A stretch of 64,000 nt of DNA, from contig CAVPLC010000037.1 in assembly GCA_963705835.1 (NCBI GenBank), positions 1 through 64,000 of the forward strand, written 5' to 3'. The position numbers and the translations under genes are program-made. This document shows, piece by piece, positions 55,294-63,823 of this stretch. A model generated the notes under the pieces. That model was given only the letters and a program-made list of their open reading frames with translations, had not been told where the DNA came from and did no database searches. Source of the DNA: Palsa-504 sp963705835 (GTDB lineage Bacteria > Actinomycetota > Actinomycetes > Streptosporangiales > Streptosporangiaceae). Each line of letters opens with the position of its first letter. Position 1 is the first letter of the stretch.

Positions 55294-56671
55294 CCGCGAT
55301 GCCACACTCCCCGGATCGCGGGCGCGTCTTCCGCTACGAAGGCTTCGCCGCCGACGCCGAGCGCGGGGTGCTGACCTGCCGTTACTCGCTGGACGGGCGG
55401 GAGTTCGCCGAGCGCGTCGCGATGGCGCCCGGGCCGGGCTGGCGTACCGAGGAGGCGCGGGCCGCGGCACGGCTGGTGTTCCTGCTGGCGGGCGTGTCCT
55501 ACTACAAGACCGCCGCGCCCCCGGTCATCGACCTCGGCCCGACCGCGCTGACCGACGCCGAGCTGGCCTTCCTCCGCGAGTTCTACCTTCAGGGCCTGGG
55601 CGAGTTCGCCTACCGCAACGCCCTGGACCTGACCGATCTCCGCATCGAGGCTGTACGCGGCGCCGGGATCCCCCCGCTCGCCCTTCTGGGGGGACCCATC
55701 CCCCCAGACCCCCCTTGGGAAGGGCTACCCGCCCCCCCGTTCCCCGCCGGGCGCTGGTCCCGTTCGGCGGCGGGATCGACTCGATCGTGGTGGTGGAGCG
55801 GGTCCGCAGGCTCGCCGATGCCGCGCTGTTCGTGGTGAACCGGCCGGCCGACCGGTTCGAGGCGATCGAGGCGCCGGCCGCGGTGACCGGGCTGCCGATC
55901 ATCCGGGCCGAGCGGGAGATCGATCCGCAGCTGCTGCGCTCGGCCGAGCTCGGCTTCCTCAACGGGCACGTGCCGGTGACCGGGATCCTGTCCGCGATCG
56001 CCGTGCTGGCCGCGGTGCTCACCGGCCGGGACGCGGTCGTCATGTCGAACGAGTGGTCGGCGTCCATCCCCACCCTGGAGCACGACGGCCGCCCGGTGAA
56101 CCACCAGTACTCCAAGGGCGACGCGTTCGAGGCGGCCTTCCGCGGCGTGCTGGCGGATAGCCCGGCGCCCATGCCGCAGTACTTCTCCTGGCTGCGGGAC
56201 CGCACCGAGCTGTGGGTGGGCCGGGAGTTCGCGGCCCTGGAGGCCTACCACGGCTCGTTCCGGAGCTGCAACAAGGCGTTCTACAGCGACCCGGCCCGCC
56301 GTTTTGACCACTGGTGCGGGCGGTGCGACAAGTGCTGCTTCATCGACCTGATCCTGGCCCCGTTCATCCCCGCCGCGGACCTGCGGCGGATCTTCGCGCA
56401 GACCGGCGAGCCGCTGGACGATCCGGGCCTGGCCGGGAAGTTCCTGGCGCTGCTCGGCGCGGGCCGCAAGCCGTTCGAGTGCGTCGGCGAGGTCAACGAG
56501 TGCCGCGCCGCGGTCCTGCTCGCCGCGCAGCGTGACGACCGCGCCGGCGCCGGCCTGCTCAAGCGGCTCGCCGCGCAAGTCGCCGGGTGGCCCGACGGGC
56601 CGTCCGAGGCGGAGATCGCCGCCATGCTCCGGCCGGTCGGCGAGAACTTCATCCCGGCCGGATACCGGTGA
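55290..56671 (+). CDS. murL: MurL, UDP-MurNAc-L-Ala-L-Glu epimerase (one frameshift)
   Basis: About 455 aa. GTG 55290 overlaps the yfiH stop by GTGA; an in-frame GTG at 55284 is less likely. N-terminal part: GRVFRYEGFAADAERGVLTC and LREFYLQGLGEFAYRNALDL. After a shift in a run of seven C near 55735, ALVPFGGGIDSIVVVERVRR gives the PP-loop-like ATP motif (GGGIDS). Further marks are VVMSNEWSASIPTLEHDGRP, VNHQYSKGDAFEAAFR, FRSCNKAF and HWCGRCDKCCFIDLILAPFI with Cys residues. In Xanthomonas, MurD2 adds L-glutamate and MurL epimerises it to D-glutamate. The next gene is murD2. A 35-bp palindrome sits in the gene. Confidence 0.85.
55684..55718. repeat. 35-bp GC palindrome, inside murL
   Basis: Identical base for base with 32561-32595. 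Read on the plus strand as LLGGPIPPDPPW, in frame with the upstream half of murL; the frameshift lies about 15 bases further on. Confidence 0.85.
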
Positions 56672-58018
56672 CCACCGACCGCCCGAAGCTGTCCTGGGCC
56701 GACCTGGCCGGCGCCAGGGTCGGCGTGTGGGGCCTCGGCCGTGAGGGCCACGCGAACCTGCGCAAGCTGCGCACGCTGGGCGTCGAGCCGGTCCTGGTCG
56801 ACGACCACCCCCCGGCCGAGTCCGAGCCCGGCCTGCCCGAGGTGCTCGCCACCGCCGACGGCGGGCTGGCCGCCCTGCGAGCGGTGCGATGTCGTGGTGA
56901 AGACCCCCGGCCTGAGCCGCTACCGCCCCGAGGTGAGCCAGCTCACCGGGATGGGCATCCCGGTGGTCGGCGGCCTGGGCCTGTGGCTCGCCCAGTTCAG
57001 CGGCGCCGAGCAAAGGCGCATCCTGTGCGTGACCGGCACCAAGGGCAAGAGCACCACCGCCTCGGTCACCGGGCACCTGCTCACCGGGCTCGGCTACCGG
57101 TGCCTGGTCGGCGGCAACATCGGCGTCGTGCCCTATGACCCGGCCACCGAGGGCGACTTCGACTACTGGGTCATCGAGGTGTCCAGCTACCAGGCCACCG
57201 ACCTGCCCGCCGCGCCGCCCGTGGTCGCGGTCACCTCGCTGCACCCGGATCACCTCGACTGGCACGGGGGAGTGGAGCAGTACTACCGGGACAAGCTGTC
57301 CGTGTGCTCGCAGCCGGGAGCCGAACTCACCGTCGCCGACGGCGACAGCGACCTGCTGCGGCAGCGCGAGGGCCTGCTCGGGCCGCGGGTGGAGTGGGTG
57401 TGCGCGGACGATGACCCGGCCGCGGACTGGATGGAGCCGCTCGGCCTGCTCGGCCGGCACAACCGGCGCAACGCGCTGATCGCCAGGCGCTGCATGATCG
57501 CCATGGGCGTCCCCGGCGCCGCCGACGACGGCAGGCTCCGGGCCGCGGCCGGAGGCTACCGGCCGCTGCCCAGCCGGCTCACCGCGATCCGGACGGTCGC
57601 CGGGGTCACCTTCGTCGACGACAGCCTGTCCACCAACGTGCTGCCCACGCTCGCCGCGCTGGACGCGTTCGACGGCCGCCGGGTCGCGCTGATCGTGGGC
57701 GGGCACGACCGGGGGATCGACTACGCGCCGCTGGCCGCGGGCCTGGTCGGCAGGGCCGCGCCGACCCTGGCCCTGACCATCCCGGAGAGCGGGCCCCGCA
57801 TCCGCGCCCAGGTCGAGCAGGCCGCGAGCACGAACACGTCCCGCGCGTTCGCGGGCGCCAGGGACTGTCCCGACCTGGCGGCGGCCGTCGCCGCCGGGTT
57901 CGGCTGGGCCCAGCCGGACGGGGTGGTCCTGCTGTCACCCGCGGCGCCGAGCTTCGGGCGGTTCCGGGACTACCGGGACCGCAGCGACGCCTTCGCCCAC
58001 GCCGTCCAGGCGATCTGA
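56668..58018 (+). CDS. murD2: MurD2, UDP-MurNAc-L-Ala--L-Glu ligase (one frameshift)
   Basis: About 450 aa. GTG 56668 overlaps the murL stop by GTGA. The N-terminal Rossmann part is GARVGVWGLGREGHANLRKL; after a shift near 56885 the frame reads CDVVVKTPGLSRYRPEVSQL. The ATP loop is CVTGTKGKSTTASVTGHLLT, followed by WVIEVSSYQATDL, SLHPDHLDWHGGVEQYYRDK and the C-terminal TFVDDSLSTNVLPTLAALDA with LSPAAPSFGRFRDYRDR. This matches Mur ligase MurD2, which uses L-Glu and not D-Glu. With MurL next door it forms an alternative entry of D-glutamate into peptidoglycan. Confidence 0.88.
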
Positions 58019-58086
58019 AGAAAAGCCGCGCCAACCGTCCCGCCGCTGCATCGTCTCAGTACGTAAAGGCAGAGGGATGGTGCGAC

Positions 58087-59320
58087 ATGGTGGCATCTCG
58101 GCCGCGGCTGCTGGCCGCAGGAGCGCTCATCGGACTGCTGCTCGCCACGACGGCGTGCGAGGTCCGCACCGCGGGGACGCCGGCCTCCCGCAGCTCGGGC
58201 GTTCCGGGAGCAAGCACCCCGATCCGTTCGGCATCAATTCCTTCCCAGCAAGCCTCGGCCTCAGCCGGCCCTACGGGCAGCAGCCCGGCCACGCCGGTGC
58301 CCGAGGGGCTTCGCCGCCACCTCGGTCACGTTCGTGTCGCCCGACCAGGCGTTCGTCCTCGGCACCGCCCCCTGCTCACGAAGGCCGTGCACCTTCATCG
58401 CCCGCACCGCGGACCGGGGCGCGAGCTGGACGGCCCTGCCCGCCCCGCCCGTACCGGTGGGACAGGCGGGCCTGACGAACGCGCCCGCGGTGTGGGGCAT
58501 CCGCTTCGCCACCCCCGAGCAAGGGTTCGTGTTCGGCGACGGGCTGTGGGAGACCACCGACGGCGCGCGGCACTGGACCCGCGCCACCGCGCCGCCCGGC
58601 GACGTCCTGTCCCTGGCCATCGTGAAGGGCCAGGTGCTCGCCCTCATCGCGCGGTGCACGCCGGGCGGCGGCTGCGGGCAGTACGGCGCCCTGGTGCGCC
58701 TGCCGCTGGCTGGCGGCGGATGGGACGCCGTCTCGAACGGCGCCGTCACCAGCCTGATCGACCCGGATGACCTGATCGCCACCCAGGCCGGAGTCGCCGC
58801 GGTGGTGGTTGCGGGCCCGTACGTGCTCGTGACCAGCGACGGCGGGCTTACCCGCAGCCTGAACTCCATAGCGTGCCCGGCGCACACCCTGGCCCCGTCG
58901 CTGGCGGTGACCTCCGCGGACGGGCTGGCCATGCTGTGCACCGGCGGTGCCTATACCGGGCACACGATCAAGCAGGTGTACGTCAGCGGCGACGACGGCG
59001 CGCACTGGTCCGCGGCCGGCGTGCCGAGCCCGGCCGGGGACGGCGGCACGATCGCCGCCACCACCACGAGCCAGCTGGCCATCGCCACCGCGAGCGCGGC
59101 GAGCTGGCTGTTCTACTCGGGCGACGCCGGAACCAGCTGGCGGACCGTGAACGAGCAGTACGACGGCGGGGCGGGCTGGGCCGATCTCGGCTTCACCACC
59201 GACACCGACGGCGTGGTGATCCACGGCCCCGCTGACAGCGACGGCAACGCCACTGCGCGGCCCGGCCAGCTGTTCCTCACCTCGGACGCCGGGGCGACCT
59301 GGTACCAGGTCACCGTCTGA
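58087..59320 (+). CDS. Lipoprotein with BNR/sialidase-like propeller repeats (one frameshift)
   Basis: About 410 aa. ATG 58087 starts MVASRPRLLAAGALIGLLLA with TTAC as the lipobox, then a Ser/Thr/Pro-rich linker. In a G4 run near 58305 the frame shifts; the continuation reads FAATSVTFVSPDQAFVLGTA. Repeated Ser/Asp-box-type units follow: TADRGASWTALPAP, VYVSGDDGAHWSAAGVPSP, FYSGDAGTSWRTVNEQYD and LTSDAGATWYQVTV. These are Asp-box (SxDxGxTW) blades of a six- or seven-bladed propeller, often called YCF48-like. Extracellular, ligand unknown. The GATCCGTTCGGCATCAA dispersed element is in its linker. Confidence 0.82.
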
Positions 59321-59348
59321 TCCCGGTCACCGCGCGCAGCCCGGGCGG

Positions 59349-59945
59349 TCAGTCAGCCACCTTGATGCCGAGATGGTGCGCGAGCTGCGGGGCCAGGCCC
59401 ACGAGCTGGACGCTGTCGATGGTCGTGCCGCCCAGCGACCCGAGACCGCCGGTGATGCCGAGCGAGGCGCCGCGCAGGTCCACGTCCGTGCAGGTCGCCT
59501 TCGTGAAGTCCGCGCCGGTAAGGGTGCAGCCGGGAAAGCTGACCCGGGTCAGCCTGGCCGAACCGAAGTCCGGGTCGCGCAGCAGGCAGTTCTCGAAGGT
59601 CACGTCGGTGAGCGCGCCGTCGCGGAAGTTCACCGAGTCCAGCTTGCTATCGCGGAACACCACCCGCCGCCACGCGCCCGAGAAGGCCTGCACTCCGGCC
59701 AGCGAGCAGCCGGTCAGGGTCACGTCCTGCCAGCCGGTTTCGGCCAGGTCGGTGCCCACGACCCGGGTCTCCCGCATCGTGACGTCGGTGAACCGGCACC
59801 TGCGCAGCGCGCAGTCCCCAAAAGAGGTGTTCACGAACGAGCACTCAAGGAACAGGCAGTTCCCCGCGGCGACCTCGTCGAACACCACGTCATCGAAGTG
59901 TTCGCCCTCGTACTGCTCGTCCTTCCGCAACACACCGCCCGTCAT
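59349..59945 (-). CDS. Pentapeptide repeat protein
   Basis: 198 aa. MTGGVLRKDEQYEGEHFDDV begins a quadrilateral beta-helix: CLFLECSFVNTSFGDCALRR, CRFTDVTMRETRVVGTDLAE, FRDSKLDSVNFRDGALTDVT and LTGADFTKATCTDVDLRGAS, units of A(D/N)LXX type. Pentapeptide repeat proteins such as MfpA and Qnr mimic DNA and protect gyrase from quinolones; this one is similar in length but I cannot claim that function. It is convergent with the propeller lipoprotein and divergent from the esterase gene by 70 bp. Confidence 0.9.
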   Translation of the reverse strand: MTGGVLRKDEQYEGEHFDDVVFDEVAAGNCLFLECSFVNTSFGDCALRRCRFTDVTMRETRVVGTDLAETGWQDVTLTGCSLAGVQAFSGAWRRVVFRDSKLDSVNFRDGALTDVTFENCLLRDPDFGSARLTRVSFPGCTLTGADFTKATCTDVDLRGASLGITGGLGSLGGTTIDSVQLVGLAPQLAHHLGIKVAD

Positions 59946-60014
59946 GCGGTTGACTGTACTGCGGGCGCATGCGGACAGACCGGAAGCGCCCGCCCCGGCA
60001 GAAGGGGTGCGCGC

Positions 60015-61526
60015 ATGGACGCCACCGAGCCCGTCGTCCGCACCGCCAGCGGCCTGGTCCGCGGCCGCAGGACCGCCGAGACCGGCGTCGCCGCCTTCCT
60101 CGGCATCCCGTTCGCCGAGCCGCCCGTCGGTGACCTGCGGTTCGCCGCTCCGCGCCCGGCCGCACCCTGGGACGGCATAAGGGAGGCGGCCGCGTTCGGC
60201 CCGGCGCCGCCGCAGTCGGCCTACGCGCTGACCCCGGCCCCGCCGCCCCCGCCCGGCAGCGACCCCGACGACTGGCTCACCGTCAACGTGTTCACGCCCG
60301 ACCCGGGCGCGGCCGCGCTGCCGGTCATGGTGTGGATCTACGGCGGCGCGTACCGGTCCGGGGCGTCCAGCCTGCCCGGCTACGACGGCACGCCGCTGGC
60401 CCGCCGCGGCGTCGTGCTGGTCACGTTCAACCACCGGGTCGGCGTGGAGGGCTACGCCTACCTGCCCGGCGTGCCGGCCAACCGCGCGCTGCTGGACCAG
60501 GTCGCGGCGCTGCGCTGGGTCCGGGAGAACATCGCGGCGTTCGGCGGCGACCCGGACCGGGTGACCGTGTTCGGCGAGTCGTCCGGGGCCGGGGCGATCG
60601 CGGCCCTGCTGGTCATGCCGGCTGCGGCCGGGCTGTTCCGCCGGGCGATCGCGCAGAGCGTGCCCGGCACGTTCTTCTCACCCGCCCTGGCCGCCGACGT
60701 GACCGCCGCGATCGCCGAGCAGGCCGGACTGCCGGCCACCGCGGAGGCCTTCAAGGCCGCCGAACCCGCCCGGCTGGCCGCCGCCGCCGACACGGTGCGG
60801 CCCGGCGACTACCCCGGCCGGTGGGGACGGGTCGCGCTCACCCCCACGCCGTTCTCGCCGGTGATCGACGGCGAGGTGCTGTCCGTCGTGCCGTGGCGTG
60901 CGGTGGCCGAGGGCGCGGCGCGCGGCGTCGACCTGATCGCCGGGCACACCCGGGACGAATACCGGCTGTTCACCGAGATCTACGGGCTCCGCGGGAAGGT
61001 GACCGCCGAGCAGGCCAGCCAGGCCCTGAACGCGCTGGCCGACGGCGGCGAGGCGGAGTACCGGCGCGAATACCCGGACGCCGGCCCCGAGACGCTGTTC
61101 GAGCTCGTGCACTCGGACTGGCTGTTCCGGATGCCGAGCCTGCACCTGGCCCAGGCCCACGCGGCCGCGGGCGGCCGGACCTTCCTGTACGAGGTCCGGT
61201 ATCCCGCCGCGGTCCGCGGCCTCGGCGCCTGCCACGCGATCGACGTGCCGCTGGTGTTCGGCGTCTACGAATCCCTCGGGCACAGGCTGTTCGGCCCGGA
61301 GCCCGCCGCCAGCGCGGTGGCCCTCGGCGACCTGATGCGCGAGCACTGGACGGCGTTCGCCGGCGACGGTGATCCCGGCTGGCCGCCGTACGCCGTCGGC
61401 CGCCGGACGACCCGCATCTTCGACGACCCGCCCGACGTGACCGGCTACCCGGAAATGGCCTCCATGCACCTGTGGGACCAGCATCGCTTCGGCGCGCTCG
61501 ACCTGTATGCCGAGGTCGGACGGTAG
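60015..61526 (+). CDS. Carboxylesterase/lipase family protein (type B)
   Basis: 503 aa, ATG 60015, full length. Alpha/beta hydrolase marks are FLGIPFAEPPVGDLRFAAPR, VMVWIYGGAYRSGASSLPGY (oxyanion GGA), nucleophile VTVFGESSGAGAIAAL, acid in AGHTRDEYRLF, and catalytic His in GACHAIDVPLVFG. It hydrolyses carboxylic esters; no signal peptide is seen, so it is probably cytosolic. The next gene starts 9 bp after the stop, implying an operon with the gamma carbonic anhydrase-like protein and the amidohydrolase. Confidence 0.94.
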   Translation: MDATEPVVRTASGLVRGRRTAETGVAAFLGIPFAEPPVGDLRFAAPRPAAPWDGIREAAAFGPAPPQSAYALTPAPPPPPGSDPDDWLTVNVFTPDPGAAALPVMVWIYGGAYRSGASSLPGYDGTPLARRGVVLVTFNHRVGVEGYAYLPGVPANRALLDQVAALRWVRENIAAFGGDPDRVTVFGESSGAGAIAALLVMPAAAGLFRRAIAQSVPGTFFSPALAADVTAAIAEQAGLPATAEAFKAAEPARLAAAADTVRPGDYPGRWGRVALTPTPFSPVIDGEVLSVVPWRAVAEGAARGVDLIAGHTRDEYRLFTEIYGLRGKVTAEQASQALNALADGGEAEYRREYPDAGPETLFELVHSDWLFRMPSLHLAQAHAAAGGRTFLYEVRYPAAVRGLGACHAIDVPLVFGVYESLGHRLFGPEPAASAVALGDLMREHWTAFAGDGDPGWPPYAVGRRTTRIFDDPPDVTGYPEMASMHLWDQHRFGALDLYAEVGR

Positions 61527-61535
61527 GGTTTGCTG

Positions 61536-62057
61536 GTGCCGATCTATGCCCTGGGCCAGCACGAGCCGGACATCGATCCGTCGGCCTTCGTCCACCCCGA
61601 CGCGGTCGTCATCGGCCAGGTGCGGATCGGGCCCGAGGCGTCGGTCTGGCCCTGCGCGGTGCTGCGCGGCGACCACGGCCGGATCGAGGTCGGCGCCAGG
61701 ACCTCGGTGCAGGACGGGACCGTGATCCACTGCACCCGCGACTGGCCGACGATCATCGGGGCCGAGTGCGTGGTCGGGCACAACGCGCACCTGGAGGGCT
61801 GCGTCGTCGCCGACCGGTGCCTGATCGGCTCCGGGTCGATCACGCTGAACCGGGCCCGGGTCGGCACCGGCGCGATCGTGGCGGCCGCCGCCCTGGTCCC
61901 CGAGGGCTTCGAGGTGCCGCCCGGCGCCCTGGTCGCCGGCGTGCCCGCGACGATCAAGAAGACCGCGGTGTCAGGGGATTTCGTCGACGAAGCGGTGAAG
62001 ACCTACGTCGAGTCCGCCCGCAGGTACCGGTCCGAGCTGCGGCGCCTGCACCGGTAG
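61536..62057 (+). CDS. Gamma carbonic anhydrase-like hexapeptide protein
   Basis: 173 aa. GTG 61536 gives VPIYALGQHEPDIDPSAFVH; TTG 61530 is the alternative. Left-handed beta-helix repeats include VVIGQVRIGPEASVWPCAVL and RGDHGRIEVGARTSVQDGTV. The zinc region is VIHCTRDWP and VVGHNAHLEGCVVADRCLIG. In classical gamma-CA the last metal His lies in L-H-G-C; here the residue is Glu (LEGC), with another His two residues earlier, so the metal site may differ. Stop and next start touch (TAGATG). Confidence 0.9.
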   Translation: MPIYALGQHEPDIDPSAFVHPDAVVIGQVRIGPEASVWPCAVLRGDHGRIEVGARTSVQDGTVIHCTRDWPTIIGAECVVGHNAHLEGCVVADRCLIGSGSITLNRARVGTGAIVAAAALVPEGFEVPPGALVAGVPATIKKTAVSGDFVDEAVKTYVESARRYRSELRRLHR

Positions 62058-62918
62058 ATGATCGACGGCCTGGCGGTGGTCGACGCCCACATGCACGTGC
62101 CGAGGCTGAGCACGGTGTCGGCCGCGTGGATGGACTGGGCCGTCCGGTACGGCCAGGATTCCGGCTGGCAGCAGGCGTTCGGGCCGGACGGCGACCCGGT
62201 CCCGGCCCGCCTCGACGCGATGCTGGCCGCCGAGGGCGTCGACGCCGCGCTGCTGTTCGCGGAGTACAGCCCGCTGGCCACCGGGCTCCAGCCGGTCGAG
62301 GACCTGCTGCCGGTCATCGCGTACAACCCCGGCCGGTTCCGCCTGGTCGCCAACGTGAACCCGCGGCTGCACCCCCGGCCCGCCGCCGAGGCCGAACGGC
62401 AGCTCGGCCTGGGCGCCGTGGCGGTCAAGGTGCACCCGGTGCACGGCGGCTTCCGCGTCGACGGCGACGACATGTACCCGGTCTACGAGCTGTGCGCCGA
62501 GCGCGGCGTGCCGGTGATCGTGCACACCGGCGGCAGCATCTTCCCGGGTTCGCGGCCCGAGGCTGGCGACCCCAAGCTGATGGCCGCGATCGCGGCCGAC
62601 TTCCCCGGCGTTCCGTTCGTGCTGGCCCACGGCGGCCGCGGCCCCTGGTACGCCGACGCCGCCCGGATGGCGCTGGAAAGCGACAACGTTCGGCTCGACC
62701 TGGCCGGGCTGCCCCCCAAGCGCCTGCCCGACTACTACGCCGGCTTCGACCTGGCCGCCCTGGCCCGCAAGTGGATCTTCGGCACCGACTGGCCCGGCGT
62801 CCCCGGCGTGGCCCAGAACGCGCGCGCCGTAGCCGCCCTCGGCCTCCCCGACGACACCCTGGCCGGCGTCCTGGCCGGCCACGCCGCCCGCGTCTACCCC
62901 GGCCTGCCCGTCCCCTAG
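62058..62918 (+). CDS. Amidohydrolase family protein
   Basis: 286 aa, ATG 62058 directly after the previous stop. Metal ligands are VVDAHMHVPRLSTVSAAWMD (HxH), AVKVHPVHGGFRVDG, VIVHTGGSIFPGS, FVLAHGGRGPWYADAA and the final Asp in IFGTDWPGVPGV. It is closest in pattern to amidohydrolase_2 decarboxylases or lactonases. The cluster esterase-carbonic anhydrase-amidohydrolase suggests a small catabolic unit in which decarboxylation CO2 could be hydrated; that is inference. Confidence 0.9.
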   Translation: MIDGLAVVDAHMHVPRLSTVSAAWMDWAVRYGQDSGWQQAFGPDGDPVPARLDAMLAAEGVDAALLFAEYSPLATGLQPVEDLLPVIAYNPGRFRLVANVNPRLHPRPAAEAERQLGLGAVAVKVHPVHGGFRVDGDDMYPVYELCAERGVPVIVHTGGSIFPGSRPEAGDPKLMAAIAADFPGVPFVLAHGGRGPWYADAARMALESDNVRLDLAGLPPKRLPDYYAGFDLAALARKWIFGTDWPGVPGVAQNARAVAALGLPDDTLAGVLAGHAARVYPGLPVP

Positions 62919-62936
62919 CCTCCCGTCCCCTAGGCA

Positions 62937-62995
62937 GCGTGCCGCTTATAACCGGCTCAGCGCCACATCGTTCCGGTGGGCCAGCCTCGACCGCG
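62937..62995 (+). repeat. Direct repeat, left copy, flanking second VapBC module
   Basis: 59 bp starting GCGTGCCGCTTATAACCGGC. Repeated at 63750-63821 in the same orientation with one base change and an internal 13-bp tandem duplication in the right copy. Confidence 0.85.
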
Positions 62996-63057
62996 TAATA
63001 TTGATAATGGACACTCATCATGTACATCATCAATAGCCTTCGGAATCGGGAGCGGAA

Positions 63058-63276
63058 GTGGCGCTGACGCAGATCGACATCGATGAGGACGCCCTCGCCG
63101 AGGCCATGCGGCTGTCGGGGGCGAAGACGAAGAAGGAAACCGTCAACCTGGCGTTGCGGGAGTTCGCCGCCCGGCACCGCCGGGTCGCGGCGCTGGAGCA
63201 CTATGCCGCGCTGGCCCAGGGATGGGACTTCGAGGGATGGGAGCAGCGGCGCGCGGCCGAGAAAGAGCCGGCGTGA
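63058..63276 (+). CDS. vapB: VapB-like antitoxin
   Basis: 72 aa from GTG 63058, MALTQIDIDEDALAEAMRLS then GAKTKKETVNLALREFAARH. This is the RHH fold of actinobacterial VapB (a strand TQIDIDED and two helices with KTKKETVNLALREF). Overlaps the toxin gene by GTGA (GTG 63273, TGA 63274-63276). Upstream at 63000-63035 TTGAT and ATCAA half-sites around ATGTACAT could be its operator. Confidence 0.9.
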   Translation: MALTQIDIDEDALAEAMRLSGAKTKKETVNLALREFAARHRRVAALEHYAALAQGWDFEGWEQRRAAEKEPA

Positions 63277-63692
63277 TCCGTTACCTGCTCGACTCGTCCG
63301 CCCTGTGGCGGATCCTGCGGGACGCCGAACTGCGCGCGGCGTGGGCCGAGGTCGTCTCGCTGGGCGTGATCGGTTCCTGTCACCCGCAGCGCGTCGAATT
63401 CCGCCGCTCCGCCCGGACCGTCGAGGATTACGAGCAGATGTCGGGGATGTTCGACACGCTGTACCCGGACGCCGGCGTCCCGAAGAACGCCTGGCGGTGG
63501 ATCGAGTCCGCGCAATTCCGCCTGCTACGCCACGGGGCCCATCGCGCGCTGTCCGCCGTAGACCTGCTGATCTGCGCCACCGCCGCGCACCATGACCTCA
63601 CGGTCCTCCACGACGACAACGACTTCGCCACGGCCGCGCGGTACCTGCCCGACCTGCGTGACCGCTCCATCCATCACGCGCCGGAGAGCTAA
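63273..63692 (+). CDS. vapC: PIN-domain ribonuclease toxin (VapC-like)
   Basis: 139 aa from GTG 63273, MIRYLLDSSALWRILRDAEL. PIN acidic residues: D7 in LLDSSAL, Glu in HPQRVEFRRSARTVEDY, Asp in SAVDLLICATAAHHDLTVLH, and final DDNDF. It is a member of the large actinobacterial VapC set that cleaves tRNA. The four-base overlap with vapB is the standard arrangement, and both genes lie between direct repeats. Confidence 0.92.
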   Translation: MIRYLLDSSALWRILRDAELRAAWAEVVSLGVIGSCHPQRVEFRRSARTVEDYEQMSGMFDTLYPDAGVPKNAWRWIESAQFRLLRHGAHRALSAVDLLICATAAHHDLTVLHDDNDFATAARYLPDLRDRSIHHAPES

Positions 63693-63749
63693 TCCCGACC
63701 GCCCGGGCGCGCCCGCCCCGACGTCAGGTCCATACGGATCGTTGTGGCC

Positions 63750-63821
63750 GCGTGCCGCTTATAACCGGCTCGGCGCCACATCGTTCCGGTGGGCCAGTCC
63801 GGTGGGCCAGCCTCGACCGCG
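63750..63821 (+). repeat. Direct repeat, right copy, flanking second VapBC module
   Basis: Same sequence as 62937-62995 but with TCCGGTGGGCCAG tandemly duplicated (63785-63797 and 63798-63810). Confidence 0.85.
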
Positions 63822-63823
63822 CC

